In this document: positions 9,085 to 18,284 of the stretch, piece after piece
Position numbering within the stretch: position 1 is the stretch's first letter
Layout of the letters: each line of letters starts with the position of its first letter
Source: Thalassolituus alkanivorans
Lineage (GTDB): Bacteria > Pseudomonadota > Gammaproteobacteria > Pseudomonadales > Oceanobacteraceae
Direction: 5' to 3'
Assembly (NCBI RefSeq): GCF_020447205.1
Contig: NZ_JAJAEL010000011.1
Location: 62,001-126,000, forward strand
Length of the DNA stretch: 64,000 nt
Program-made: the position numbers and the translations under genes
Notes under the pieces: generated by a model
Databases searched by the model: none
Seen by the model: the letters and a program-made list of their open reading frames with translations, nothing else
What the model was told of the DNA's origin: nothing

Positions 9085-9441
9085 ATGAATATCAAAGCCT
9101 TTGCCGAACAAACCGGGGTTTCTGCCCATACCCTGCGCTATTACGAAAAAATCGGCTTGTTACAGGTACAGCGTAACCAGAGTGGCCACCGGGTATTCAG
9201 CAATAAAGATCTGGAATGGATCACCTTTATTCTGCGTCTTAAAGACACCGGTATGCCGCTGCAGCACATTATTGAATACGCAGAATTCCGCGCACAGGGC
9301 GACAGCACATTGGCTGAACGCCAGCAGTTACTGCAACAGCACCACGATATTCTGCAGGCAAGAATTGCCCGTGAACTGGAGCATCTGCAGGTTCTGGATA
9401 ACAAAATCGGTTATTACCGTCAGCTAACCGGCAAGGTCTGA
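9085..9441 (+). CDS. MerR-family transcriptional regulator
   Basis: 118 residues from ATG 9085. The N-terminal winged helix-turn-helix is classical (IKAFAEQTGVSAHTLRYYEKIGLL, then the NQSGHRVFSNKDLEWI wing) and is followed by a dimerising coiled coil. There are no cysteines in the positions used by CueR, MerR or ZntR, so metal sensing is unlikely. The type resembles AdhR-like regulators that answer to aldehydes and other electrophiles. A textbook MerR promoter with a 19-bp spacer lies immediately downstream, in front of a CMD-family gene, which is the likely target. Confidence 0.92.
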   Translation: MNIKAFAEQTGVSAHTLRYYEKIGLLQVQRNQSGHRVFSNKDLEWITFILRLKDTGMPLQHIIEYAEFRAQGDSTLAERQQLLQQHHDILQARIARELEHLQVLDNKIGYYRQLTGKV

Positions 9442-9448
9442 AATCCGC

Positions 9449-9479
9449 TTGACTTAGAGTTAACTCAAAGCCCTAACCT
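9449..9479 (+). promoter_or_regulatory. MerR-type promoter with operator dyad
   Basis: The -35 element TTGACT (9449-9454) and -10 TAACCT (9474-9479) are 19 bp apart, the over-long spacing that MerR proteins correct. The spacer contains the dyad CTTAGAGTTAACTCAAAG (9453-9470), nearly perfect and typical of MerR operators. It drives the CMD-family gene at 9511. Confidence 0.88.
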
Positions 9480-9510
9480 GCTTTCTCTTTAACTCATAGG
9501 AAGCAGAAAT

Positions 9511-9891
9511 ATGACCAGCGTACGCTTTGAACAGGGACTGAAAAAACTCAGCGAAATTGATGGTGAAGCCGGGCATAAGGTGATCGACAGCCTGCAGGAT
9601 ATTTGTCCGGATCTGGCGCGCTACACCATCGAATACCCTTTTGCAGATATCTACTCCCGTCCGGGGCTGGATCTTAAATCGCGCGAAATAGCCACCGTTG
9701 CCGCGCTCACGGCGCTCGGTAACTGCCAGCCGCAACTGAAGGTGCACTTACAGGCCGCACTGAATGTTGGTTGCAGCGCCGATGAAATCAAAGAAGTGAT
9801 TTTACAGATGTCGGTTTATGCCGGCTTTCCGGCGGCACTGAATGCCATGTTTGCATTTAAAGAAGTACTGCAGGAACGTGGCCTGCTGTAG
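9511..9891 (+). CDS. Carboxymuconolactone decarboxylase-family protein
   Basis: A 126-residue single-domain CMD/AhpD-like protein: DLKSREIATVAALTALGN and PQLKVHLQAALNVGCSADEIKEVILQM are diagnostic. An AGGAAG site precedes the ATG. It lacks the AhpD CxxC pair (only one cysteine near the helix, VGCSADE), so it is not an obvious peroxidase partner and resembles the gamma-carboxymuconolactone decarboxylase branch. Small CMD proteins under AdhR-type regulators are linked to aldehyde or electrophile stress. Here the MerR gene upstream and the 19-bp-spaced promoter make that the best guess; the substrate is unknown. Confidence 0.9.
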   Translation: MTSVRFEQGLKKLSEIDGEAGHKVIDSLQDICPDLARYTIEYPFADIYSRPGLDLKSREIATVAALTALGNCQPQLKVHLQAALNVGCSADEIKEVILQMSVYAGFPAALNAMFAFKEVLQERGLL

Positions 9892-9918
9892 TTTAGAGCC
9901 CCGCTTAGGAAAATAAAC

Positions 9919-9943
9919 CGCCGTCAGCGTCCTGCTGACGGCG
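9919..9943 (-). terminator. Terminator for def
   Basis: CGCCGTCAGC pairs with GCTGACGGCG around five bases. On the minus strand it is followed by GTTTATTTT, so it mainly ends the def transcript, between convergent genes. Confidence 0.65.
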
Positions 9944-9954
9944 AATCCAATCAA

Positions 9955-10464
9955 TCAACTGCGAACACTTTCCCGCTGCTGTTTTTTCACCTTTTTCAAC
10001 GCCATCTGTTGTTTAACCGGCGACAGATAATCAATAAATAATTTGCCTTTTAAATGATCCATTTCGTGCTGTATGACAACCGCCAGAAAATCATCGCTTT
10101 CAATCGTGATGGCCTTACCATCACGATCCAGCGCCGACACCGTTACCGAGGTAAAACGCTCAACATCGGCATAATAGCCGGGCACCGATAAACAACCTTC
10201 CTGACCGGCTTCTTTATGTTCGCCGCGGATAATTTCCGGATTAATCAGCACCAGCGGCTCATTACGTTCTTCAGAAAGATCAATCACCAGCAAGGCTTCA
10301 CGGCGCCCCACCTGAGTCGCGGCCAGGCCAATGCCATCGTCAGTGGCGTACAGGGTGTCGAACATATCGTCGATCAGCGTCTGTACGCTGCGGATATCGG
10401 TTACCGGACGGGCAACTTCCCGCAGGCGTGGGTCAGGTGCTTGTAATACGGTTAAAACAGCCAT
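9955..10464 (-). CDS. def: Peptide deformylase
   Basis: A 169-residue Fe/Zn hydrolase that removes the formyl group from nascent proteins. All three signature motifs are intact: GIGLAATQVG, EGCLSVPG (metal Cys) and HEMDHLKG (metal His pair and catalytic Glu). The length is normal. It is not next to fmt, as it is in many genomes, so this may be a second deformylase; a broken GNAT gene lies upstream on the same strand. Confidence 0.95.
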   Translation of the reverse strand: MAVLTVLQAPDPRLREVARPVTDIRSVQTLIDDMFDTLYATDDGIGLAATQVGRREALLVIDLSEERNEPLVLINPEIIRGEHKEAGQEGCLSVPGYYADVERFTSVTVSALDRDGKAITIESDDFLAVVIQHEMDHLKGKLFIDYLSPVKQQMALKKVKKQQRESVRS

Positions 10465-10482
10465 AAAAAATAGGGGTTCCTG

Positions 10483-11059
10483 TCAGGTTTCAGCGGCCGT
10501 TAAGGCCAGCCATTGCGCGGATTGTATCCCGTAGACGGCATGATCCACTACCCGGCCATTAAGGTTTTCACTGTTGCGGATAATGCCTTCAAGGGTCATA
10601 TGCAGACGTTCACATAATGCACGGCTCGGTTCATTCTCTGCGGCAGCCGATATCTGCACCTTATGCAGCTTCAGCCGATTAAAAGCATCATCAATAAGAT
10701 AGTCGACCGCCGTTGTCATAATCCCCCGCCCCTGATATTCCTTGCTCAGCCAGTAGCCTATTTCTGCTTTACCAAGGTTTCGGCAAATACTGTTGTAGCT
10801 GACATTGCCCACCACAACGCCCTGATACAACACCGCGCACGTCATCGATTTACCATCGGCATAATCATGCAGAGCGCCACGGATAAAGCGCAGGAAAAAT
10901 TCTTCCGAATCGGCGTGGGGCGGCCAGGCAAGCCACTCTGAAAGCAAGCCACTCCGAAAGATAGTCGCGCTCAGCCTCAACAATCGCCAGATAGCGGCCG
11001 GCGAACGACGGCTGAACCAGAGCCAGGCTGACTGACTCATTAATATCAAGCGTAAACAT
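10483..11059 (-). pseudogene. RimJ/RimL-type GNAT acetyltransferase broken by a frameshift
   Basis: The start (ATG 11059, AGGGA upstream; MFTLDINESVSLALVQPSF) and the C-terminal GNAT core (GVVVGNVSYNS, GYWLSKEYQGRGIMTTAV) are in different frames. The break is at 10929-10960, where a 16-bp sequence is tandemly duplicated. Both copies encode LSEWLA, in the two frames, and removing one copy joins YLSEWLA to WPPHADSEEFF in one frame of about 187 codons. Family members acetylate N-termini of proteins or small amines. The present form would end 65 codons in. It could also be a sequencing or assembly artefact. Confidence 0.85.
10929..10960. repeat. 16-bp tandem duplication causing the frameshift
   Basis: CAAGCCACTCTGAAAG is followed at once by CAAGCCACTCCGAAAG (one mismatch). 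Sixteen is not a multiple of three, so the duplication shifts the GNAT reading frame. Confidence 0.9.
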
Positions 11060-11092
11060 AATGATTCCCTGTACCTGTAGCCTGAACAAATC

Positions 11093-11647
11093 CTAAAACG
11101 ACGATCCCGGCTGCTGTAGAAATTCCAGCTCTTCTGCCGTTGATTCACGCCCCAGCAAGGCATTGCGGTGCGGATAGCGGCCAAAGCGCGCAATAATATC
11201 GCGGTGGCGGTGTTCAAAGTTAAGGTTATCTTCCAGCCCCGGACGGGCAAACAGACGCAGCGCTTCATCGTGAATCAGCAGCGATTCGCTGTGCATATAA
11301 GGCATATACAGAAACAGGCATTCGCTCACCGCCAGACCCGCATCAGCGTCTGCCGCCACCGCTTCCTGTGCCAGCACCAGTGCTAACGGATCAGCGGCAA
11401 AGGCACGCCCGCTGTCGCGGTAGATATTGCGTGAAAACTGGTCGAGCACAATGATTTCAGCCAGCCGTCCGCGCGCACTGACACGCCAGTGATACAGTTC
11501 AGCGGCACAGGCCGCGGCATGCACTGCGCCAAAGCGGCGCTCAATCTCCCGGTCCAGCTGCGGGTCTTTCACCCACCACTGTTTGGGGCTCAGTTCGCTG
11601 AACCAGAAGTCCAGTACGGTCTGTTCATTGATATTGTCTGTATCCAT
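11093..11647 (-). CDS. DUF924 family protein
   Basis: A 184-residue helical protein that matches DUF924 throughout: VLDFWFSELSPKQWW at the start, IIVLDQFSRNIYRDSGRAFAADPLAL in the middle, and FLYMPYMHSESL. DUF924 proteins have a TPR-like all-helical fold and no settled function. The start has a GGAGAAA site. It lies 34 bp upstream of the broken GNAT gene on the same strand and may share its transcript. Confidence 0.9.
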   Translation of the reverse strand: MDTDNINEQTVLDFWFSELSPKQWWVKDPQLDREIERRFGAVHAAACAAELYHWRVSARGRLAEIIVLDQFSRNIYRDSGRAFAADPLALVLAQEAVAADADAGLAVSECLFLYMPYMHSESLLIHDEALRLFARPGLEDNLNFEHRHRDIIARFGRYPHRNALLGRESTAEELEFLQQPGSSF

Positions 11648-11827
11648 GATTTTTCTCCTGAATGTCCGGGCGGCTGGCGGACTCTCCCCTGGCTTTCACC
11701 CAGCCTCAAACCAGACGGTGAAATCATCCCAATGCGGCGCAAAAACGCCTCAGATGCTCGTTTTTTGCACGAAAAACACGTATAGTCGCGCCCTTTCGTA
11801 AAACCCTTCTTCTATCAGGATTGACCC

Positions 11828-13423
11828 GTGATCTCCACCGCTAATATCACCATGCAGTTTGGTGCCAAGCCTCTGTTTGAAAACATCTCCGTCAAGTTTG
11901 GTGACGGTAATCGCTATGGCCTGATCGGCGCCAACGGCTGCGGTAAATCCACCTTTATGAAAATTCTGGACGGTTCTCTGGAGCCGACCGCCGGTAATGT
12001 CAGCATTACGCCGAACGAGCGTCTGGGCAAGCTGAGCCAGGATCAGTTCGCCTTTGAACAGTATCGCGTTATCGACACCGTGATGATGGGTAACAAAGAG
12101 CTGTGGGCCGTTAAGGAAGAGCGTGATGCGATTTACGCCAACCTGGAAGCGACCGAAGACGACTATATGCGTGCCGCCGAGCTGGAAGGTGAGTTCGCTG
12201 AGATGGGTGGCTACACCGCCGAATCCCGTGCCGGTGAGCTGCTGCTGGGCGCCGGTATCGCAACCGAACTGCATGAAGGTCCGATGAGCGAAGTGGCTCC
12301 GGGCTGGAAGCTGCGTGTATTGCTGGCGCAGGCGCTGTTCTCTAACCCGGACATCCTGCTGCTCGACGAACCGACCAACAACCTGGATATCAACACCATC
12401 CGCTGGCTGGAAGGTATCCTCAATGACATGAAGTGCACCATCATCATCATCTCGCACGACCGTCACTTCCTGAACTCCGTCTGTACCCATATGGCCGACA
12501 TCGACTACGGCGATATCCGCATTTATCCGGGTAACTACGATGACTTTATGATTGCCTCCACCGCCGCGCGCGAACGTATGCAATCAGAAAACGCCAAGAA
12601 GAAAGCGCAGATTGCTGAACTGCAGCAGTTCGTATCGCGCTTCTCGGCCAACGCCTCCAAAGCCAAGCAGGCCACCAGCCGCGCCAAGCAGATGGACAAG
12701 ATCAAGCTGGACGATATCAAACCGTCTACCCGTCAGAACCCGTTTATCCGCTTTACTCAGGAAAAGAAACTGCACCGTCTGGCGCTGGAAGTGGAAGGCC
12801 TGAGCCACGGTTATGAAGGCGATGAGCTGCTGTTCAAAAACACCAACCTGATGGTTGAAGCCGGCGAGAAGATTGCGGTTATCGGTGCTAACGGCGCGGG
12901 TAAAACCACCTTCCTCAAGTGTCTGGTGAACGACCTGACACCGAAGTCCGGCACCATTAAGTGGGCGGAAAACGCGAACCTGGGTTACTACGCGCAGGAT
13001 CACGAATACGAATTCGCCGAAAACATGGATCTGTTTGCCTGGATGGAACGCTGGAAGACCACCGAGCACGATGATCAGGCGGTACGTGCAACTCTGGGTC
13101 GTCTGCTGTTTAACCAGGACGATATCAAGAAGTCAGTGAAAGTCTGTTCCGGTGGTGAAAAAGGCCGTCTGCTGTTCGGTAAGCTGATGATGCACAACCA
13201 CAACGTGCTGATCATGGACGAACCGACCAACCACATGGATATGGAATCCATCGAATCGCTGAACGCGGCGCTGGAAATGTTCGAAGGTACGCTGATTTTC
13301 GTGTCTCACGACCGTGAGTTCGTATCCTCGCTGGCGACCCGCATTATCGAAATCCGCGATCATGAGATCGTCGACTTCCACGGTACTTATGATGAGTACC
13401 TGAAGTCTCAGGGCGTGGAATAA
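11828..13423 (+). CDS. ybiT: ABC-F ATPase, YbiT type
   Basis: 531 residues from GTG 11828 with CAGGA upstream. It has two ABC domains in one chain and no membrane part: Walker [10 protein letters not shown] and GANGAGKTT, Walker [13 protein letters not shown] and [11 protein letters not shown], and the linker ([26 protein letters not shown]) typical of ABC-F. It is close to E. coli YbiT along its whole length. ABC-F proteins bind the ribosomal E site and relieve stalling. The first signature motif is degenerate (VAPGWKLRV), as usual in YbiT; the second reads CSGGEKGR rather than LSGGEKGR. It is a lone transcription unit. Confidence 0.93.
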   Translation: MISTANITMQFGAKPLFENISVKFGDGNRYGLIGANGCGKSTFMKILDGSLEPTAGNVSITPNERLGKLSQDQFAFEQYRVIDTVMMGNKELWAVKEERDAIYANLEATEDDYMRAAELEGEFAEMGGYTAESRAGELLLGAGIATELHEGPMSEVAPGWKLRVLLAQALFSNPDILLLDEPTNNLDINTIRWLEGILNDMKCTIIIISHDRHFLNSVCTHMADIDYGDIRIYPGNYDDFMIASTAARERMQSENAKKKAQIAELQQFVSRFSANASKAKQATSRAKQMDKIKLDDIKPSTRQNPFIRFTQEKKLHRLALEVEGLSHGYEGDELLFKNTNLMVEAGEKIAVIGANGAGKTTFLKCLVNDLTPKSGTIKWAENANLGYYAQDHEYEFAENMDLFAWMERWKTTEHDDQAVRATLGRLLFNQDDIKKSVKVCSGGEKGRLLFGKLMMHNHNVLIMDEPTNHMDMESIESLNAALEMFEGTLIFVSHDREFVSSLATRIIEIRDHEIVDFHGTYDEYLKSQGVE

Positions 13424-13444
13424 GCGCCGGTTTTACCACGCGAT

Positions 13445-13470
13445 ACGCTGCATCAGTTCTGATGCAGCGT
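13445..13470. other. 12-bp perfect hairpin after ybiT
   Basis: ACGCTGCATCAG pairs with CTGATGCAGCGT with only two bases between. There is no T run, so it is not a standard terminator, although it follows the ybiT stop by 22 bp. Confidence 0.7.
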
Positions 13471-13620
13471 CATCAGACATTCAGGAAATAACCGCTCTGG
13501 TCTTTCCTGAATACTCTCGCCAGACGCAGTTATTCCCGACAGCCTTCAATAAGGTACAGCCATCAGCGTAATGCTGTTCAATTAACGTTTTAAATCATTT
13601 TGAAACGCCCAATGCCTCCC

Positions 13621-14078
13621 AGGGGAACTTATCCCCTTGCCGGCGGCCGACCCCAGCTTCGCGCTTTGCAGGCCTTTTTCCTCCATCCAGACCAACTCGG
13701 TCACGGCAACGCGGATAATGGGCCATCCATGGCCCTATCCGCTCGCTCTGCATCCATGCAGAGACGTACCGGCTCAGTGCTCTTCATTCCGGCGTCCTGC
13801 AGGCGCATTGATTATTCCTCCAAGCGGCTTTTCAGAACGGACATTATTGTTCGATAAAAACGACGTTGCGACTGGGATAAACCGCGCCTCTGGGCCCGCC
13901 GCAGAAACCGCTGATATGTCTGGTCTGTCCGCAGGGATGCGGACAAGCGGCTCCGGCCAGGGATGGCCGATGAGGCGCGCGGCCAGTAAAGATCAAGGTT
14001 TCAAGGATCACGGGCCAGAAAGCGCAAAGCAGGGGCCCGGGGAGAAGTTCCCCGGATTGGGGCGCAGGGGCTTGCCCC
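13621..14078. repeat. Hairpin array, copy A
   Basis: At least seven short inverted repeats follow one another: AGGGGA/TCCCCT (13621-13637); a 32-bp hairpin centred on GGGCCATCCATGGCCC (13711-13742); CTCTGCATCCATGCAGAG (13746-13763); TGTCCGCA/TGCGGACA (13926-13945); CGGCCA/TGGCCG (13954-13969); CCGGGGA/TCCCCGG (14037-14055); and GGGGC/GCCCC (14067-14078). Several share a CATCCATG or CAGGGATG centre. The part from 13621 to about 13775 reappears inverted at 18577-18779 with conserved linkers and altered but still pairing stems. No transposase is nearby. It may be an uncharacterised dispersed repeat or structured RNA. Confidence 0.75.
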
Positions 14079-14150
14079 GCAAAGGCTGTTCACATGCAGT
14101 CAGCGCTGGCTGGTTATTTAATTGAGCAGTAATACGGCCATCAACCCTAA

Positions 14151-15080
14151 TTACTGCAACACATGCTTAACCGGCTGCAGCAATGGCGGCGGGGTTTCAC
14201 CCAGCGACTCAGCAATGGATATCTCGTTAATCCGGCACAGGGCATCCAGCGGCAGGTCGTTGGCGGCGCAGCCAAAAGGCTCTTCCATTTCTTCGGACAG
14301 CACATCCAGACCAAAGAAGGTGTAGGCCACGATGACGGTAAACAGCGCCGCATACCATCCCAGTGATGGCACCAGACCAAAGGGCAGTAAATAACAGTAC
14401 AGGTAAGCGGTACGGTGGGTCAGCAGCGTGTAGGCAAACGGCAGCGGCGTGGTGGCAATGCGCTCACTGGCGGCCTGCACCGCAGCTAAGCGGGTTAAAT
14501 GCTCGTCCAGAATCCGCAGACCCACCGCATCGATATGCTGCTGGCGGTACAGTTCACCAATAATCCGCCCGGCGCGGCGCAGGCAATATTCCGCCGGATT
14601 CTGGTGGCTGAATACGCGTTCGATATCCTCATTACTTAACCAGGGTTTCAGCTCTTTGCGGCTGTCCTGCTTACGCAATGAGCCGCGCAGCGCATGGCAA
14701 TGTGCAGCACACCAGTGCAGTAAATCGTGGCGCAATTGTCCGGCCGCCGAATGTTCGGCCTGCAGATCCAGCAGGGTTTCGCTGGAGCGTGCCAGACTGC
14801 GGATTTCGTACACCATCGCGCCCCACTGCTTGCGCGCTTCCCACCAGCGCTCATAAGAGGCGTTATTACGGAAACCGAGAAAAATCGACAGCGCCACACC
14901 GAGCAGAGTAAATGGCGCAAGAGAAAACTCAGGAACACTCAGCCAGCGCAGTTCATGCAGCGCACTGACCGCGGCGGCAAATAATCCGACCGCCAGCAGG
15001 TGCGGAAAAATGCGCGGCACAACCGAACCACGAATCACAAACAGCAGCGCAATGGCATTGGGACGTGGACGGACAATCAT
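14151..15080 (-). CDS. Bestrophin-family membrane protein
   Basis: A 309-residue bestrophin/YneE-type protein, probably a pentameric ion channel of the inner membrane. Family features include the N-terminal IVRPRPNAIALLFVIRGSVVPRI, the highly conserved FLGFRNNASYERWWEARKQWGAMV, and the C-terminal FGLDVLSEEMEEPFG acidic motif. Four hydrophobic helices are seen. Bacterial members conduct small ions; KpBest passes Na+. The gene follows the nhaC-like gene by about 25 bp on the same strand, so they may form an operon for ion balance. Confidence 0.92.
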   Translation of the reverse strand: MIVRPRPNAIALLFVIRGSVVPRIFPHLLAVGLFAAAVSALHELRWLSVPEFSLAPFTLLGVALSIFLGFRNNASYERWWEARKQWGAMVYEIRSLARSSETLLDLQAEHSAAGQLRHDLLHWCAAHCHALRGSLRKQDSRKELKPWLSNEDIERVFSHQNPAEYCLRRAGRIIGELYRQQHIDAVGLRILDEHLTRLAAVQAASERIATTPLPFAYTLLTHRTAYLYCYLLPFGLVPSLGWYAALFTVIVAYTFFGLDVLSEEMEEPFGCAANDLPLDALCRINEISIAESLGETPPPLLQPVKHVLQ

Positions 15081-15105
15081 AAAACAGCCTTTTTAAAGGC
15101 AGGAC

Positions 15106-16485
15106 TTAACGTCCTGCGGGTTTACCAATAACAACCGAGATCAAAGCAACAGCGCCCAGCGCCCAGCAATAGGTAACCGCACTGACCAGCTGCAGCGGTG
15201 ATAGCCCCGCCAGCGAGGCGGCCAGCAGCATCTGCGCACCGTAAGGAATAATGCCCTGCACCACACAAGAGGCAATATCCATCAGACTGGCGCTGCGCTT
15301 GGGGTCTACGCCGTAGCGCTCGGCAATATCTTTCGCCAGGCTGCCGGAAATAATAATGGCTACTGTATTGTTGGCGGTACAGAGGTTGGCCAGCGCCACC
15401 GACGAGATAATACTGAATTCACCGGCGCGGCGGTGATCTTTCGGAGCACTGCCTTTACGGCTCAGGCGATCAATAAAAGCACCGATCCAGGCAAGGCCGC
15501 CACCGGCTTTCATCAGTGCCGCCAGGCCACCGATAAAAATCGACAGAATCATAATTTCCTGCATGCTGCCGTAACCGGCGTAAATATCCTTCGCCCAGTT
15601 CGCCAGATGATAATCCTCTACCCGGACCAGGCCGATCACACCGGCCAGAACAATACCGGCGAACAGCACCAGTAAAACATTCAGACCGCTGAGCGCTAAC
15701 CCCAGCACGGCGATATAAGGCAGCACCAGCCAGAGGTCATAACCCCTCACCTGCTGCGCCTCGCTGGCCGCGCCCTGATAAGCCAGCCATAACAGGGTGA
15801 TGATCGCCGCCGGTAAGGCAATCTTGAAATTCATGCGGAATTTATCGCGCATTTCACAACCCTGGGTGCGGGTTGCGGCAATGGTGGTATCGGAAATAAT
15901 CGACAGGTTATCGCCAAACATCGCACCGCCCATCACCGTACCGATGGTCAGTACCGTCGATAATTCCGTGGCCTCGCTGATGCCCACCGCAATGGGGGCA
16001 ATGGCTGCAATGGTGCCCATGGAAGTACCCATGGAGGTCGCGATAAAAGCAGTCATCACAAACAGACCGGGCAACACCAGCGGCGCCGGAATCAGGCTGA
16101 GCCCAAAGTTCACCGTCGCATCCACGCCACCGATGGCCTTGGCCACACTGGCAAAACCACCGGCCAGCAGGAAAATAAGCACCATGGTAATCAGGGTGTT
16201 ATCGGCACAGCCGCGAATCAGGGCATCGACGCGCTGATTCAGCGTGCCACGGGCCAGCAACAGAGCCAGCAGAATGGCCGGCAGAATCGCCACCGGGGCC
16301 GGCACCTGATAAAAGGCAAAGTCCACCCCGGCCTGCTGATAATAAAGACCGCCACCGATAAACAGCGCCAGAAACAAACCAATCGGCAACAAAGCCAGCG
16401 CGGATGGGGCCACAGCAGCCGCTGAAGAAGTGGCCGATGAAGAAGACGCCACAGCGCCAGATTCAGAAGAAGTGTTAAGACTCAC
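15106..16485 (-). CDS. NhaC-family Na+/H+ antiporter
   Basis: 459 residues from a GTG start with AGGA upstream. After a Ser/Ala-rich N-terminal segment there are about 11-12 hydrophobic helices. MTAFIATSMGTSMGTIAAIAPIAVGIS and GGAMFGDNLSIISDTTIAATRTQG match the NhaC signature regions, with the conserved GDNLSxxSDTT. Such proteins exchange Na+ for H+, or in some cases malate or lactate, across the inner membrane. It is followed closely by the bestrophin gene. The Ser/Ala-rich head could be an over-extended start, but no better in-frame start with a ribosome site is obvious. Confidence 0.88.
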   Translation of the reverse strand: MSLNTSSESGAVASSSSATSSAAAVAPSALALLPIGLFLALFIGGGLYYQQAGVDFAFYQVPAPVAILPAILLALLLARGTLNQRVDALIRGCADNTLITMVLIFLLAGGFASVAKAIGGVDATVNFGLSLIPAPLVLPGLFVMTAFIATSMGTSMGTIAAIAPIAVGISEATELSTVLTIGTVMGGAMFGDNLSIISDTTIAATRTQGCEMRDKFRMNFKIALPAAIITLLWLAYQGAASEAQQVRGYDLWLVLPYIAVLGLALSGLNVLLVLFAGIVLAGVIGLVRVEDYHLANWAKDIYAGYGSMQEIMILSIFIGGLAALMKAGGGLAWIGAFIDRLSRKGSAPKDHRRAGEFSIISSVALANLCTANNTVAIIISGSLAKDIAERYGVDPKRSASLMDIASCVVQGIIPYGAQMLLAASLAGLSPLQLVSAVTYCWALGAVALISVVIGKPAGR

Positions 16486-16709
16486 GGGAGCAGTCCTGCC
16501 AGCAGATGAAAGCCGGGCATTGTAAAGGAAGCACCCGCTATCCCTAAGAACAAATAATTATGAGGGCATAACTGACCGGATTCGCTCCGGATGCCTGAGC
16601 AAATAAGCAGCGCTCAGACGCCCTGCAGAGTCACCAGTAAGCGCCACGGTCGCGACTGGCCAGACCCCGTTGCGTGAATAGATGCAGAAGGCTGTATTCG
16701 GCTTTAGCT

Positions 16710-16737
16710 GCGAAATCAACACAATCATTGATTTCGC
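16710..16737. terminator. Hairpin between two minus-strand genes
   Basis: GCGAAATCA pairs with TGATTTCGC around ten bases, just downstream of the lipoprotein gene. There is no strong T run, so termination is only probable. The rest of 16486-16709 shows nothing definite apart from a small CCGGA/TCCGG dyad. Confidence 0.5.
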
Positions 16738-16752
16738 AATTTAATACGGTAT

Positions 16753-18012
16753 CTATTTGCCCACTCTCTTAGCCAGTTCTTCACCGGAGTCAAAAAGTGT
16801 CAAACCGTCCGCCGAAATGGTTAACGTGCCTGTAATAGAATTGTTCCCCTGTGTTATGCCGCCATCATCATCACTTTCATTAATAAGCGTCGCTTGGAAT
16901 GCACCCGTTGATGCATTCCAGCTGTAGGTACCATATTCACCTGAGGCAACAATAGAGCCGGATTGCTTGGTATGGCCATTAAAATAGCGACCATCTGCTG
17001 TAAACACGAGGACGTTATAGTCAGTTGGATCATCCGATGGCTCATGCAGCCACCCGCCCACGATGCCTGAGGTCGCTGACCTAACTTTAGAAATTTCTAA
17101 TACACCACCTTCATCAGTTGGAATACTGCTATCATTTAGTTCCACAGGGACTTCTTTAACTTTAGGTGCTTCGCCCGTTATTCCCCCTTCACCATCGCTA
17201 TCGTCGATGGTTGTAACCGTTATACTGCCTGCTGCCAGGTTCCAGGTGTAGGTTCCGTATTCACCAGAAACGGGATTGATAATCTGCTCTGCTTCTGCAG
17301 CTTCGGGATTGACTGGCTCATTATTTTTGGTATGACCGACATAATAGCGACCGTCCTCCATATACCATACGACGTTATAATCCGTGTTATCGCCGGGGTT
17401 ATCGAGCAACCAGGCGCCTGCCAGGTCATTACTCAACTGATCTTCAAAATGTTCGGTCGCGGCCTCTACCGAAACCAGCCCTGTAACGGGAACAGCCTGA
17501 CCACCGTCGGTGACCAACGCCACGACCGCATCATTTTGTGCAAAATCGTCTGTTGGCACAGAAAAATCCACCGCTTGAGTAGCCGCAGCCGTAGCGTCTG
17601 CTGAAATGGTAATGCCGTTTTCTGGATTACCGTCTGCATCCAGGGTTTGCAGTAAACGAAGCATGTTTGTTACTTCATTCTCTTTCTGCTCGGGCGTTGC
17701 TGCATCTGCTGCTAAATCGATTGGCGTTACCGTTTTACTCGCCGGACCGGAAGGGAGTTGTACTTGGCCAATGCTAAACGTGATGGTTTCACCCTCAACG
17801 AAGCGAAACTCACCGTCCGCATTGGTGGTGCCAGTTTGAGTCTCTGTGTTGTAGGTCATGCCAGCCACAGGACTATCCAGGAAAACACCAGTCAGTACCG
17901 TTGGCGTACGCGAGTCACCATCATCTGAGCCGCCACCAGACCCTCCACCGCATGCAGCTAATGCCGCCACACACACGAACACAACTATTTTGTTTATAGG
18001 CAGGTTTTTCAT
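16753..18012 (-). CDS. Lipoprotein with two repeated beta-rich domains
   Basis: A 419-residue protein with a clear lipoprotein signal (VAALAAC, Cys 21) followed by a Gly/Ser/Asp linker. Residues ~40-90 (FLDSPVAGMTYNTETQTGTTNADGEF) look like the carboxypeptidase-regulatory-like fold common in marine surface proteins. Two ~90-residue repeats follow, each with GxW, DYNVVWYMEDGRYYVGHTK or DYNVLVFTADGRYFNGHTK, SGEYGTYTWN or SGEYGTYSWN, and an acidic D/E-D-D-GGI tail. It is probably anchored to the outer membrane and may bind calcium or carbohydrate; that is a guess. It has its own promoter region and no functional neighbours. Confidence 0.85.
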   Translation of the reverse strand: MKNLPINKIVVFVCVAALAACGGGSGGGSDDGDSRTPTVLTGVFLDSPVAGMTYNTETQTGTTNADGEFRFVEGETITFSIGQVQLPSGPASKTVTPIDLAADAATPEQKENEVTNMLRLLQTLDADGNPENGITISADATAAATQAVDFSVPTDDFAQNDAVVALVTDGGQAVPVTGLVSVEAATEHFEDQLSNDLAGAWLLDNPGDNTDYNVVWYMEDGRYYVGHTKNNEPVNPEAAEAEQIINPVSGEYGTYTWNLAAGSITVTTIDDSDGEGGITGEAPKVKEVPVELNDSSIPTDEGGVLEISKVRSATSGIVGGWLHEPSDDPTDYNVLVFTADGRYFNGHTKQSGSIVASGEYGTYSWNASTGAFQATLINESDDDGGITQGNNSITGTLTISADGLTLFDSGEELAKRVGK

Positions 18013-18284
18013 AAGTAGCCCTTACTTCCTCATTGTTTGTTCCGTCAATACCACTTTACGGGCTCTAGGTTACGCCAACAATACATGTTAAACAGAAGAT
18101 TGATGCACTGGATAGCACTGCAACTCTCCCCAGATCGATACCACCCATTACTAGCCTCTGGCAATATGAGCAAGCACGAATGATCAGCGAGCCTGATTTG
18201 CGTATAGCACGAAAATATACGGTATATCGTTCGACCGATTCTTTATATACGGGGCTTCGTGGACGAATCGCTGATACCTGCAAC

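Larger units (their letters stand above)
13424..14150. other. Long hairpin-rich intergenic region A
   Basis: No credible gene is present; the open frames here have no ribosome sites and follow the repeats. The first ~180 bp after ybiT hold a perfect hairpin, and from about 13600 to 14110 the sequence is a chain of short perfect inverted repeats described separately. Composition differs from the flanking genes in its runs of GGGG/CCCC. Confidence 0.7.

Noticed and set aside
13600-14125. Overlapping open frames in intergenic region A
   Set aside because: They simply read through the hairpin array; no start signals or family features.
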